From Chersky-840 sp963811775 (lineage in GTDB: Bacteria; Actinomycetota; Acidimicrobiia; Acidimicrobiales; UBA8190), in NCBI GenBank assembly GCA_963811775.1, contig CAWESO010000001.1, positions 124,001 through 188,000 of the forward strand: DNA of 64,000 nt, written 5' to 3'. A model generated the notes under the pieces. It was not told where the DNA came from. It was given only the letters and a program-made list of their open reading frames with translations, and did not search any database. This document shows positions 37,820-46,574 of this stretch, one piece after another (positions within the stretch are counted from its first letter, which is position 1; every line of letters begins with the position of its first letter). The position numbers and the translations under genes are program-made.

Positions 37820-38568
37820 GATGCTTCCCCCTTGGTGGTGGGCATGGATGGGTTGGACTGCAGAGATCGACCGCTCCGGGTGCGGGCCCCGGGGCGGGCG
37901 GGCGCGGCGCGGACGGGGCCCGGGGCCACGCCCAGGGCGCGGATGCCGGGCAGGACGAACAGGCGCACGAGACGCCGGACGTCGGCCTCGTCGGTGAGGT
38001 CGATGCCGTCGGCCGGGCACAGCAGGTAGGACACGACGATGCGCGCCGCCCACTCGGCCACGCGCCTGGCCTCGGCCTGGTCGAGCCAGCGCCCCAGGAA
38101 CGGGGTCGTGAAGGCGCACGTCACGGCGAGGACCTCGTCCATGCGGGCGAAGGCGAGCTGCGACAGGATCAATTCGGGCTCGACGGCCAGCAGGTTCCCG
38201 AGCGCGCCGTGGCCGCTGATCCGGGTGGCCGCTTCGGTCATGCCCGCCACGAGCACGTCCTCGAGATCGGTGGCCGCCCCCATGGCCACGGCCAGGGCGC
38301 TGAAGAACCTCGACACCTCCGTGTCGACGACGGCGCGCAGCACGCCGTCCTTGCCGCCGGGGAAGGCGCGGTACACCGTGGCCCGGCTGCAGCCCGCGGC
38401 GCGCGCCACGTCCTCGAGGGTGGTTTTGGCCACCCCCTGCCGGGCGATGCACGCCAGCGCGCCGTCGATGACGCGCACCCGCACGGGATTGGACGCGCCG
38501 TCGGCGCGCGGGCCGGCGTCGTCACCGGGGCGTCGTCCCCGTACGAGCTCGAGCCGCGTCACGCTCAC
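37816..38568 (-). CDS. TetR-family regulator, probably autoregulated and leaderless
   Basis: The 250-residue protein has an N-terminal TetR helix-turn-helix (GVAKTTLEDVARAAGCSRAT, then VYRAFPGGKDG, about 45-76) and an all-helical ligand-binding domain. The stop overlaps the ATG of the diiron gene. The GTG start at 38568 falls where the visible promoter predicts the transcription start, and a perfect palindrome spans that promoter. It is therefore the likely repressor of itself and the diiron gene. A Pro/Arg-rich C-terminal tail follows the core fold. Ligand unknown. Confidence 0.88.
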   Translation of the reverse strand: MSVTRLELVRGRRPGDDAGPRADGASNPVRVRVIDGALACIARQGVAKTTLEDVARAAGCSRATVYRAFPGGKDGVLRAVVDTEVSRFFSALAVAMGAATDLEDVLVAGMTEAATRISGHGALGNLLAVEPELILSQLAFARMDEVLAVTCAFTTPFLGRWLDQAEARRVAEWAARIVVSYLLCPADGIDLTDEADVRRLVRLFVLPGIRALGVAPGPVRAAPARPGARTRSGRSLQSNPSMPTTKGEAS

Positions 38569-38604
38569 AATGAGACGTTATTGCGCTGGTTGTCTCATTG
38601 TCAA
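38567..38604 (-). promoter_or_regulatory. TetR promoter and operator with 10-bp inverted repeat
   Basis: ACAATGAGAC (38567-38576) and GTCTCATTGT (38592-38601) are perfect inverted repeats with a 15-bp spacer. On the minus strand the arms cover a -35 TTGACA (38604-38599) and a -10 TAACGT (38580-38575), 18 bases apart. The predicted start site, about 7 bases past the -10, coincides with the GTG start codon at 38568, implying a leaderless transcript. The neighbouring TetR protein is the obvious ligand. Confidence 0.78.
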
Positions 38605-38629
38605 CGGCCCCCGACCCGGGGCGCGGGGC

Positions 38630-39211
38630 TCAGGTGGGGGCGGGCCCCGTGTCGGCCACGACCCCGGCGAGGAGCTCGGTCCGGACCAGGGTCGACACCT
38701 GGTCGGGATCACCGAGGTCCCAGTGCCCGGGCGACGCGATGTAGGACAGGATCATCCGGGCCAGGAAGTCGGCGGCCTCGTTGATCTCGACCCCCTCGGC
38801 CATGCCGTGCTCGTGCAGGTAGGGGACGAGGAAGCCGGCGATGAGGCCCACGGTGCGGTTCGACTCCACCGTGAGCTTGGGCATGAGCACGTCGGGCTCG
38901 CTCTCGAGCATCTTCTGGAGCACCTCGTGCTCGCCGAGGGCGCGCCGGGCGAAGGCGAGGCCCCGGTCGAGCACCTCCTCGAGCGACGTCGCGCCGTGCA
39001 CCTCTTCGTAGAGCGCCACGAAGAACAAGAGGAACTGCCACGACACCACGGCGTCGATGAGCTCGTCGCGGCCACCGGGGAAGTAGCGGTACACCGTGGC
39101 CCGCGACAGCCCCGCCTCGCGCGCCGCGTCCTCGACGGTCGTCTTCGACAGGCCCCAGCGGGCCACGCACGCGTAGGTCGCCTCGAGGATGCGCTGACGC
39201 GGACCGTCCAT
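38630..39211 (-). CDS. Second TetR-family regulator
   Basis: The 193-residue protein has a TetR DNA-binding domain close in sequence to its neighbour (GLSKTTVEDAAREAGLSRAT, VYRYFPGGRDELIDAVV) and a helical effector domain (EVLQKMLESEPDVLMPKLTV). Similar layout and recognition helix (SRATVYR) in both suggest an old tandem duplication. It ends 28 bases before the palindrome that controls the other regulator. No operator of its own is evident upstream. Ligand and targets unknown. Confidence 0.86.
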   Translation of the reverse strand: MDGPRQRILEATYACVARWGLSKTTVEDAAREAGLSRATVYRYFPGGRDELIDAVVSWQFLLFFVALYEEVHGATSLEEVLDRGLAFARRALGEHEVLQKMLESEPDVLMPKLTVESNRTVGLIAGFLVPYLHEHGMAEGVEINEAADFLARMILSYIASPGHWDLGDPDQVSTLVRTELLAGVVADTGPAPT

Positions 39212-39234
39212 GCGCCCAGGCTAGCGCCGGGGCC

Positions 39235-40045
39235 TCAGAATCCGAGGAGCGTGTCGAGCCCGACGGTGAGCCCGGGCCGGGCCGCCACCGCCTTCACGGC
39301 CAGGATCATCCCCGGCATGAACGAGGTGCGGTTATAGGCGTCGTGACGGATGGCGAGGCTCTGGCCGACGGCCCCGAAGAGCACCTCCTGGTGCGCGACC
39401 AGACCGGGGAGCCGCACGGAATGGATGCGGATGCCGCCCGGCCCCTCTCCCCCGCGCGCCCCCGCCGCCATCACCGACTCCGTCTTGTCACGGGGCCAGC
39501 CCTCGCCGCCCCCGGCCCGTCGGGCCTCCTCAAGACGCGCCGCGGTGCTGAGCGCCGTCCCCGACGGCGCGTCGAGCTTGCCGTCGTGGTGCAGCTCCAG
39601 GATCTCGACGCCGTCCATGAACGGCGCGGCCAGCTCGGCGAAGCGCATCATGAGCACCGCCCCGATGGCGAAGTTGGCGGCGATGACGCAGTTGGCGGCG
39701 GACGCCTCGAACTGGCTCCGCAGCTCGGCCAGGGCGTCGTCGCCGATGCCGGTCGTGCCCACCACGGCGTGCACGTCGTGGGACGCGCACCACCGCATGT
39801 GCTCGACGGCCGCCGCGGCCACGGTGAAGTCCACCGCCACCTCGCGCGCCGGAGCGCTCCAGCTCCTCGACGTCGCTGGCCACCTGCAGGCCCGCCCCGT
39901 CCACGCCGGTGACCTGGCGCAGGTCGATCCCCGCCAGCGCGGGGTCGACGGCCGCCACCAGCTCGAGCTCGGGGTCCTCGGCGACGGCGCGACACACCTC
40001 CCGGCCCATGCGGCCGCCGGCTCCGAACACCCCGACGCGGATCAT
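39235..40045 (-). CDS. dapB: 4-hydroxy-tetrahydrodipicolinate reductase (DapB), frame broken near 39852
   Basis: DapB reduces the DapA product with NAD(P)H. The product has the Rossmann start IRVGVFGAGGRMGREVCRAV, VVGTTGIGDDAL, NFAIGAVLMM and the catalytic ELHHDGKLDAPSGTA with the His-His/Lys set. Near 39852, in a GCGCGCGAGG run, one base too many separates ELERSGA from REVAVDFTVA. Restored length is about 269 residues. It begins 68 bases after the M16 peptidase stop. Confidence 0.93.
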
Positions 40046-40113
40046 GCCCAGACCCTACCGACGGGGACGGGGCGCCCGGCTCGCCCCGTGGCACCCGGGT
40101 CCGGTCCCGGCGC

Positions 40114-41349
40114 TCACGGGGTATCGGGATCGAACGGGCCGACGACCGACAAGGTGCGCGTCTGGGCGGCGAGGGCGCCGGCCACGGCCGCCACGTCGTC
40201 GAGGGTGACGGCGTCCACCTTGGCCAACACCTCGTCGATCTCGAGGACATGGCCGTGCAGCAGGAGGCTCGAGCCGATCCGGCTCATCCGGGCCCCGGAG
40301 TCCTCGAGCGACAGCAGCGTCTCGGCCCGCAGGTGGCCCTTGGCCACGGCCAGCTCCCGGGCCGTGACGCCGCTCTCACCCATGTGGTCGAGCTCGCCGT
40401 GGACGAGGGCGAGCACCTCGCGGGCGTGCTCGGGCGCGGTGCCCACGCTGACAGTCATCGTCCCAATCTCTTCGTAGTGGACCCGCTCGGACCAGATCGA
40501 GTACGCCAGGCCGCGACGCTCGCGCACTTCCTGGAAGAGCCGACTGGAGATCCCCCCACCGAGGATGTGGTTCAGCACCGCGAGCGGCCAGCGCTCGGGC
40601 GCGTGACGGCCCGGACAGCGCATGCCCACCACCAGATGGACCTGCTCGGTCGGGCGCTCGAGCACGGCCAACGCCTCACCGGCGTGCTCGGGGGCCGACC
40701 GCGGCGGCGACTCGCCCCCGGGCCGGCGGGCGAAGCGGGCGTCGACGTCGACGGCCAGGCGCTCGTGGTCGACGTCGCCCGCCGCGGCCACCACCAGGTT
40801 CCCGGCCCGGTAGTGGTGGTCGAAGAACGTCCGGATCTCGACCTGGTCGAGCGCCTCGACACTGGGCGGGGTGCCGAGCACCTCGCGCCCGAGGGGATGG
40901 TGGGGGAAGATCGCCGCGGTGCACTGCTCGGCGGCGTAGTCGGCGGGCTCGTCGGCGTGCATCAGGATCTCGTCCAGGATCACCTGGCGCTCGGCGTCGA
41001 TGTCGTCGACCCGCAGGGCGGGCTCGGTCATGATCGCACCGAGGACGTCGAGGCCGAGCGGGAGGTCTTCGGCCAGGAGCCGGATGTAGAACGCCGTGTA
41101 CTCCTTGGTGGTGAAGGCGTTCATGTCCCCGCCGATCTCGTCGACGGACTCGGCGATGTCGGCTGCGCTCCACACCGGCGTGCCCTTGAACAGCAGGTGC
41201 TCGAGGAAGTGGGACGCACCCGAGTGCGCGTCGTCCTCGTCGCGCGACCCGGTCCCCACCCACACCCCGACGGTGACCGAGCGTGCGTCGGCCATCGACT
41301 CGGTCACGAGGCGGGCCCCGCAGTCGAGGGTCTGGGTGCGGATCACCAC
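40114..41349 (-). CDS. M16-family zinc peptidase (PqqL/mitochondrial processing peptidase-like)
   Basis: M16 peptidases use an inverted zinc motif HxxEH. The 411-residue protein has GASHFLEHLLFKGT (HFLEH at about 47-51), DEIGGDMNAFTTKEYTAF, a downstream glutamate in DAERQVILDEI, and the C-terminal half with RRGLAYSIWS. This is one of the single-domain homodimeric type. The gene lies just after pnp, a placement also seen in other Gram-positive bacteria (pnp followed by an M16 peptidase). Substrate unknown. The GTG start at 41349 is 97 bases past the pnp stop. Confidence 0.92.
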   Translation of the reverse strand: MVIRTQTLDCGARLVTESMADARSVTVGVWVGTGSRDEDDAHSGASHFLEHLLFKGTPVWSAADIAESVDEIGGDMNAFTTKEYTAFYIRLLAEDLPLGLDVLGAIMTEPALRVDDIDAERQVILDEILMHADEPADYAAEQCTAAIFPHHPLGREVLGTPPSVEALDQVEIRTFFDHHYRAGNLVVAAAGDVDHERLAVDVDARFARRPGGESPPRSAPEHAGEALAVLERPTEQVHLVVGMRCPGRHAPERWPLAVLNHILGGGISSRLFQEVRERRGLAYSIWSERVHYEEIGTMTVSVGTAPEHAREVLALVHGELDHMGESGVTARELAVAKGHLRAETLLSLEDSGARMSRIGSSLLLHGHVLEIDEVLAKVDAVTLDDVAAVAGALAAQTRTLSVVGPFDPDTP

Positions 41350-41446
41350 CGCACCCCCGCCGTCGGGGCCGACGACACCGCGGTGCCGCCGGCCGCCGGG
41401 ACCGTGAACGGGGCGTCAGGTCTCGCTGAGACGCCGGCCCCGACCG

Positions 41447-43936
41447 TCACCGCCGACGAGGACGCCGGGGACCTCGGTCCCCACCCCGGTCCCCGCCGCG
41501 ATGGCTGCCGCGCTCGCCCCGGTCGCCGCCGCCCCCCCCGGTCGGGGCCGGCCCGGGACCGAGGTCGCCGAGATCGTTCACGAGCTCGGCTTCGAACGCG
41601 GCCTCGAACGAGGCCACCGACGCCACCGCCGTGCCCTGCCCAGCGCTGTCGGCGCTGCGAGACGGAGCGGCCGAGCGCGACGAGCCGCCCGAGCCCGAGC
41701 CACCCGACGAGGACGACGATGTCGACGAGCTCGACGAAGAGCCCGACCCGTTCCCGGTCGGCGCGGGCGGGGCGCCGGCGAGGGACAACGACACCTTGCC
41801 CTGCGGGTCGATGTCGTCCACCTTCACCTCGAGGTCCTGGCCGAGCGACAGGACGTCTTCGACCCGGTCGACGCGCTTGCCGCCGCCGACCTTCGAGATG
41901 TGCAGCAGGCCGTCGCGCCCGGGGAGGATGTTCACGAAGGCCCCGAACTTGGTGATGTTGACGACCTTGCCCGGGTAGACCGCGCCCACCTCGGCGTCGG
42001 GGGGCTCGACGATCAGGAAGATGCGGCGCTTGGCTTCGGACACCGCACCGCCGTCCTTGGCCCCGATGGTGACGATGCCGAAGAGGCCGTCGTCGTCCAC
42101 CGCGATGTCGGCGCCGGTCTCGGCCTGCAGGGCGTTGATCACCTTCCCCTTGGGCCCGATGACCTCGCCGATGCGGTCCACCGGGATGTGGAAGGACACG
42201 ATCTTGGGCGCGTTCTCCGACACCTCGGCCCTGGGCTCGGCGATGGCGCCGGCCATGACCTCGAGGATCTTGAGCCGGGCGTCGCGCGCCTGGTGCAAGG
42301 CCTTGCCCAGCACGTCGGCGGGGAGGCCGTCGATCTTGGTGTCGAGCTGGAGCGCGGTCACCGCGTCGCGCGTCCCCGCCACCTTGAAGTCCATATCACC
42401 GAAAGCATCCTCGGCGCCGAGGATGTCGGTGAGGGTGACGTAGGTGCCCTCGTCGTAGACCAGGCCCATGGCGATGCCCGCCACCGGTGCCTTGATGGGC
42501 ACGCCGGCGTCCATCAGTGACAGCGACGAGCCGCACACCGACGCCATGGAGGTCGAACCGTTCGAGGACAGCACGTCGGACACGAGGCGCAGGGTGTAGG
42601 GGAACTCCTCCTGCGACGGCACCACGGGGAGCAGGGCCCGCTCGGCCAGCAGCCCGTGCCCGATCTCACGACGCTTCGGGCCTCGCATGAACCCGGTCTC
42701 GCCCGTGGAGAACGGCGGGAAGTTGTAATGGTGCATATAGCGCTTGTGCTCGTGGATGCCGATGGTGTCGAGCAGCTGGTTCATGCGCGGCATGCCCAGG
42801 GTGGTGACATTGAGCACCTGGGTCTCGCCCCGCTGGAACAGCGCCGAGCCGTGCGTGGTGGGCAGGAGGTTGACTTCGGCCGACAGCGGACGGATGTCCG
42901 CGATCCCCCGACCGTCGATGCGCACACCGTCCTCGACGATGCGCTTGCGGACGATCTTCTTGGTGAGCGAGCGCACCGCCGCCTTGATCTCGCGCTCGCG
43001 CTCGGGGAACTCCGGCGCCAGTTGGGCGATGATCGACGTCGTGGCCTCGTCGAGCGCGGCGTTGCGCGCCGCCTTCTCGGTCAGGAGGTTGCCCTTGGCC
43101 ACGGCGTCGCTCCCCACCGCTACCACCCGCTCGTAGACGTCGGGCTGGTAGTCGGTGAACAGCTCGTAGGCGATGGTGGGCTTCTTGCCCACCTTGGCCA
43201 CGAGCTCCCGCTGCAGCTCGATCGACTCCCGGATCCAGGTCTTGGCCGCCTCGAGGCCCTGGGCCAGGACCTCCTCGGTCACCTGGGGGGCGCCGGCCTC
43301 GTAGTACTTCCACGAGTCCTCGGTGCCGCCGGCCTCGACCATCATGATGGCGATCTCGGCTCCGGCCTCCTCCGACAGCGCCCGCCCCGCCACCACGAGC
43401 TCGAAGCACGAAGCGTCGCCCTCCTGGTAGGTCGGATGCGGGATCCAAGTCCCCTCGGTCGACCACGCCATGCGCACCGCGCCGATGGGGCCGTCGAAGG
43501 GGATCCCCGACAGCATCAGGGCCGCCGAGGCGGTGTTGATGGCGAGCACGTCGTGGGGGTTGACCTGGTCGGCGGCGAAGATCGTGCCGACCACGTGCAC
43601 CTCGTTGCGGAACCCCTCGGGAAACGACGGCCGCAGGGGGCGGTCGATGAGGCGGCACGTGAGGATGGCCTGGTCGGTGGCGCGACCCTCCCGGCGGAAG
43701 AACGAGCCGGGGATCTTGCCCGCCGCGTACATCCGCTCCTCGATGTCCACGGTCAGGGGGAAGAAGTCCGCCCCCTCCCGCACGCCACGCGACGCGGTGG
43801 CGGCGACGAGCACCATGGTGTCGCCGATGCGCCCCACGACGGCGCCGTCGGCCTGCATGGCGAGCTTGCCCGCCTCGAATGAAAGTGTGCGTTCGGTCCC
43901 GGTGATCGGGCCCGACACGGTGATGGCTTGCGCCAT
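41447..43936 (-). CDS. pnp: Polyribonucleotide nucleotidyltransferase (PNPase) with long Ser/Gly and RGG tail
   Basis: PNPase degrades RNA 3'-5' with phosphate. The 829-residue protein has two RNase PH domains (SFFRREGRATDQAILTCRLI; FMRGPKRREIGHGLLAERAL; DILGAEDAFGDMDFKVAGT), a KH domain (DRIGEVIGPKGKVINALQAE) and an S1 domain (KITKFGAF-like VNITKFGAFVNILPGRDGLL). After S1 comes an unusual tail of about 105 residues: a Ser/Gly tract, a short predicted helix (SFEAAFEAELVNDLGDLG) and an RGG-like basic end. Start ATG at 43936 with GAGGAG upstream. It follows rpsO, the classical pairing. Confidence 0.96.
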   Translation of the reverse strand: MAQAITVSGPITGTERTLSFEAGKLAMQADGAVVGRIGDTMVLVAATASRGVREGADFFPLTVDIEERMYAAGKIPGSFFRREGRATDQAILTCRLIDRPLRPSFPEGFRNEVHVVGTIFAADQVNPHDVLAINTASAALMLSGIPFDGPIGAVRMAWSTEGTWIPHPTYQEGDASCFELVVAGRALSEEAGAEIAIMMVEAGGTEDSWKYYEAGAPQVTEEVLAQGLEAAKTWIRESIELQRELVAKVGKKPTIAYELFTDYQPDVYERVVAVGSDAVAKGNLLTEKAARNAALDEATTSIIAQLAPEFPEREREIKAAVRSLTKKIVRKRIVEDGVRIDGRGIADIRPLSAEVNLLPTTHGSALFQRGETQVLNVTTLGMPRMNQLLDTIGIHEHKRYMHHYNFPPFSTGETGFMRGPKRREIGHGLLAERALLPVVPSQEEFPYTLRLVSDVLSSNGSTSMASVCGSSLSLMDAGVPIKAPVAGIAMGLVYDEGTYVTLTDILGAEDAFGDMDFKVAGTRDAVTALQLDTKIDGLPADVLGKALHQARDARLKILEVMAGAIAEPRAEVSENAPKIVSFHIPVDRIGEVIGPKGKVINALQAETGADIAVDDDGLFGIVTIGAKDGGAVSEAKRRIFLIVEPPDAEVGAVYPGKVVNITKFGAFVNILPGRDGLLHISKVGGGKRVDRVEDVLSLGQDLEVKVDDIDPQGKVSLSLAGAPPAPTGNGSGSSSSSSTSSSSSGGSGSGGSSRSAAPSRSADSAGQGTAVASVASFEAAFEAELVNDLGDLGPGPAPTGGGGGDRGERGSHRGGDRGGDRGPRRPRRR

Positions 43937-44106
43937 TGGTCTCCTCATTTCTCGAGGACACCGCGCCAGGCCAGTTCCCAGTGGTCGACCACCTGTCGCA
44001 CGTCGTTGCGTGCCGACCGGCCCGATCGACATCGGGGGTGGCGCAACGGGGCGCTGGTGACCGGCGACTGGCAGCTGACCGCTGGCCAAGTGCCCTTCGG
44101 TCTGTC

Positions 44107-44123
44107 GGGCGGATTGTCCGCCC
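44107..44123 (-). other. Hairpin in the rpsO-pnp spacer
   Basis: GGGCGGA-TTG-TCCGCCC is a perfect seven-pair stem 76 bases past the rpsO stop in a 262-base spacer that has no gene. It could be a terminator or an RNA-processing site between rpsO and pnp, as in E. coli where RNase III cuts this spacer. No U-tract follows. Confidence 0.4.
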
Positions 44124-44198
44124 TCTGCCCGGGCGGGATGTTCCCACCCGAGGGTGGCCTCCGCTGCGACCGGTCGGCCGCGGCGGGGACCGGTACTG

Positions 44199-44456
44199 CT
44201 AACGACGGATGCCGAGCCGGCCGATGATCGTCCGGTAGCGCTCGACGTCGTTGTCCCGCACGTAGTCGAGAAGCCTGCGCCTGCGACCGATGAGCTTCAT
44301 CAGACCCCGTCGGGTGTGATGGTCGCCCTTGTGGACCTTCAGGTGCTCGGTCAGCAGTGAGATGCGTTCGGTGAGGAGCGCGATCTGCACCTCGGGCGAG
44401 CCCGTGTCGGTCTCGTGCAGGCGATGTTCAGCGATCGTCGCAGACTTTTCGGCCAT
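44199..44456 (-). CDS. rpsO: 30S ribosomal protein S15
   Basis: S15 binds 16S rRNA helices 20-22 and nucleates the central domain. The 85-residue protein reads through the family signature: HRLHETDTGSPEVQIALLTE, ISLLTEHLKVHKGDHHTRRG, LMKLIGRRRRLLDYVRDND and RYRTIIGRLGIRR. The ATG at 44456 is preceded by a GGGGG-type site. It lies between ribF and pnp, the usual order. Confidence 0.97.
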   Translation of the reverse strand: MAEKSATIAEHRLHETDTGSPEVQIALLTERISLLTEHLKVHKGDHHTRRGLMKLIGRRRRLLDYVRDNDVERYRTIIGRLGIRR

Positions 44457-44617
44457 AGGGGGAAAACGACCTCGGAATGACTGAGGGACGGTCGGGCGAT
44501 GACGCACCCCGCCCCGACCCGGATCCGACCGGGACGGCGTCCCGGCTGGACACGCACTCTAGCAGGGCCGTTGCGCGGACGCCCACGTCCCCGGGCGCCC
44601 CGCCACCGGGACCCGGG

Positions 44618-45580
44618 TCAGGCCCGGGGCCCGTCGGAGACGAGACCGAGCGCGGCGCGGGCCGCGACCACGTCGTCGCCCATCTGGCGCACGAGCGCCT
44701 CGGTGGTGTCGAAGCGCCGCTCGGGCCGCAGATGGCTCACGAACGACACCCGGGCCGGCTCCCCGTACAGGTCCCCGGTGAAGTCGAGGAGGAACACCTC
44801 GAGCAGCGGGCCATCGGCGCCGGCGTGGAACGTCGGGCGCCGCCCCAGCGAGGCGGCCGCGGCGTGGACCGAGCCGTCGGGCCGTTCGTACCAGCAGGCG
44901 TAGATCCCCTCGCCGGGCATGGTCACGCCCTCGGGGACCACGACGTTCGCCGTCGGGAACCCGAGCTCAGAACCACCCCGGCCGTCGCCGTGCACCACCG
45001 TCCCCCGCACCTGGTGCGGCCGCCCGAGCAGCGCGGCGGCACCCGACACATCGCACTGCGCCAACAGGGCGCGGATGCGCGTGGACGACACCACGGCGTG
45101 CGTGGCGTCCTCCTCGAGGGCCAGGCCCATGACCTCGAACCCGTGGTGTGCGCCCATCTCCGTGAGCAGCGCCACGTTGCCGGCGCGGCGGTGGCCGAAG
45201 TGGAAGTCCTCGCCCACGACCACCAGACGCGCCCCGAGGGCCCGGACGAGGACCTCGAGGACGAACTCCTGCGCCGTCTCATGGGCGCGGGCCTCGTCGA
45301 AGGGCACCACCAGGGTGCGGTCGATGCCCTCCCCCGCCAGGAGCTCGAGCTTCTGGTCGCGGTCGGTCAGGATCGGGGGTGCGGACTCGGGGCGCACGAC
45401 CGTGGCCGGGTGGCGGTCGAAGGTGACGACCACACTGGCCAACCCTCGTGCGGCGGCTTGGCGCCGGAGCTCGTCCAGCAGGTGGCGATGGCCGAGATGG
45501 ACCCCGTCGTAGGCGCCGATGGTCACCGCCGACCCCGTGGCCGGCGCTACGCAGTGCTCGGGACCGTCGACGACCTCCAC
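44618..45580 (-). CDS. ribF: Bifunctional riboflavin kinase/FAD synthetase (RibF)
   Basis: RibF makes FMN and then FAD from riboflavin. The N-terminal adenylyltransferase domain shows VTIGAYDGVHLGHRHLLDEL, VTFDRHPATVV, VVVGEDFHFGHRRAG and SSTRIRALLAQ. The C-terminal kinase domain shows HGDGRGGSELGFPTANVVVP and LLEVFLLDFTGDLYG. Length about 320 residues is standard. GTG at 45580 is chosen as the nearest start ahead of the first strand. It sits between truB and rpsO, the widespread infB-rbfA-truB-ribF-rpsO order. Confidence 0.96.
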   Translation of the reverse strand: MEVVDGPEHCVAPATGSAVTIGAYDGVHLGHRHLLDELRRQAAARGLASVVVTFDRHPATVVRPESAPPILTDRDQKLELLAGEGIDRTLVVPFDEARAHETAQEFVLEVLVRALGARLVVVGEDFHFGHRRAGNVALLTEMGAHHGFEVMGLALEEDATHAVVSSTRIRALLAQCDVSGAAALLGRPHQVRGTVVHGDGRGGSELGFPTANVVVPEGVTMPGEGIYACWYERPDGSVHAAAASLGRRPTFHAGADGPLLEVFLLDFTGDLYGEPARVSFVSHLRPERRFDTTEALVRQMGDDVVAARAALGLVSDGPRA

Positions 45581-45662
45581 GGAGACGAGGTTACCCGTGC
45601 CCGTGCGGCGTCCCCGTGGTGACGCCTGGCCCCAGCCGCTGTCGTCGGCGCGTCGCCCGCGG

Positions 45663-46574
45663 TCATTGGGCGGCGCCCAGCACGCACGACGCCACCATCC
45701 TGTCGGTCCCTGTCGACCGGTAGACCGCCAGCAGCCCACCGCGTCCGTCGAGCAGCGCCCACGGCCCCTCACCCGCCGCGCCCACCGACACGCGGTCGAG
45801 GGCGAGCCCGTGCGAGACCGAGCGCGCCATCTCGGCGTCGAGCTCGAGTTGCGGGAGGTCGCGCAGCGCCTGCGCGGGCGTGAGCACGTGCGAGGCGGTC
45901 ACGACGTCGAGGGTGTGGGCCTCGTCGACGCCGAACGAGCCGATGCGGGTGCGACGGAGGTTCCGCAGGTGCGCCCCCCCGCCGAGGGCGTGGCCGAGGT
46001 CGGCGGCGAGCACACGGACGTAGGTGCCCGTCGAGCAGTCCACCTCGATGCGGAACACGCCCGGCTCGTCGTGGGCGGGGGCGGTCACGTCGAAGCGGTC
46101 GATCCGCACCGGCCGGGCCTCGCGCTCGACCTCGATCCCGGCGCGGGCCAACTCGTGCAGGCGGCGCCCGCCCACCTTGCGGGCCGAGACCATGGGCGGC
46201 ACCTGGTCGATGACGCCGGTGAGCGAGGCCGCCGCGTCGCGCACCTCGGCCAGGGTGACGCGCGCCATGTCCCACGTCCCGGTCACCTCTCCCGACGCGT
46301 CGAGCGTGCTCGTGGCGCGCCCCAGGACGACCTCGGCCTCGTACGACTTCTGCAGGCCCGAGAGGAAGCGCAACATCCGGGTGAAGCGGCCCAGCCCCAC
46401 GAGCAGCACCCCGGTGGCGTCGGGGTCGAGCGTCCCGGCGTGGCCCACACGGCGCTGCGAGAAGATGCGGCGGCAGCGGGCCACGGCGTCGTGCGACGTC
46501 CAGCCGGCTTCTTTGTCCAGCACCACCAGGCCGATCGTCTCGGTGGCGCCCGCCCCGCTACCGGTCGCGCCCAT
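45663..46574 (-). CDS. truB: tRNA pseudouridine-55 synthase (TruB)
   Basis: TruB makes pseudouridine 55 in the T-arm of tRNAs. The 303-residue protein has the KEAGWTSHDAV start, catalytic aspartate in VGHAGTLDPDATGVLL, KSYEAEVVLG, PPMVSARKVGGRRLHELAR and DCSTGTYVRVLAADLG. A C-terminal PUA-like region follows. The ATG lies 17 bases inside the 3' end of rbfA, so translation is probably coupled. Confidence 0.96.
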   Translation of the reverse strand: MGATGSGAGATETIGLVVLDKEAGWTSHDAVARCRRIFSQRRVGHAGTLDPDATGVLLVGLGRFTRMLRFLSGLQKSYEAEVVLGRATSTLDASGEVTGTWDMARVTLAEVRDAAASLTGVIDQVPPMVSARKVGGRRLHELARAGIEVEREARPVRIDRFDVTAPAHDEPGVFRIEVDCSTGTYVRVLAADLGHALGGGAHLRNLRRTRIGSFGVDEAHTLDVVTASHVLTPAQALRDLPQLELDAEMARSVSHGLALDRVSVGAAGEGPWALLDGRGGLLAVYRSTGTDRMVASCVLGAAQ

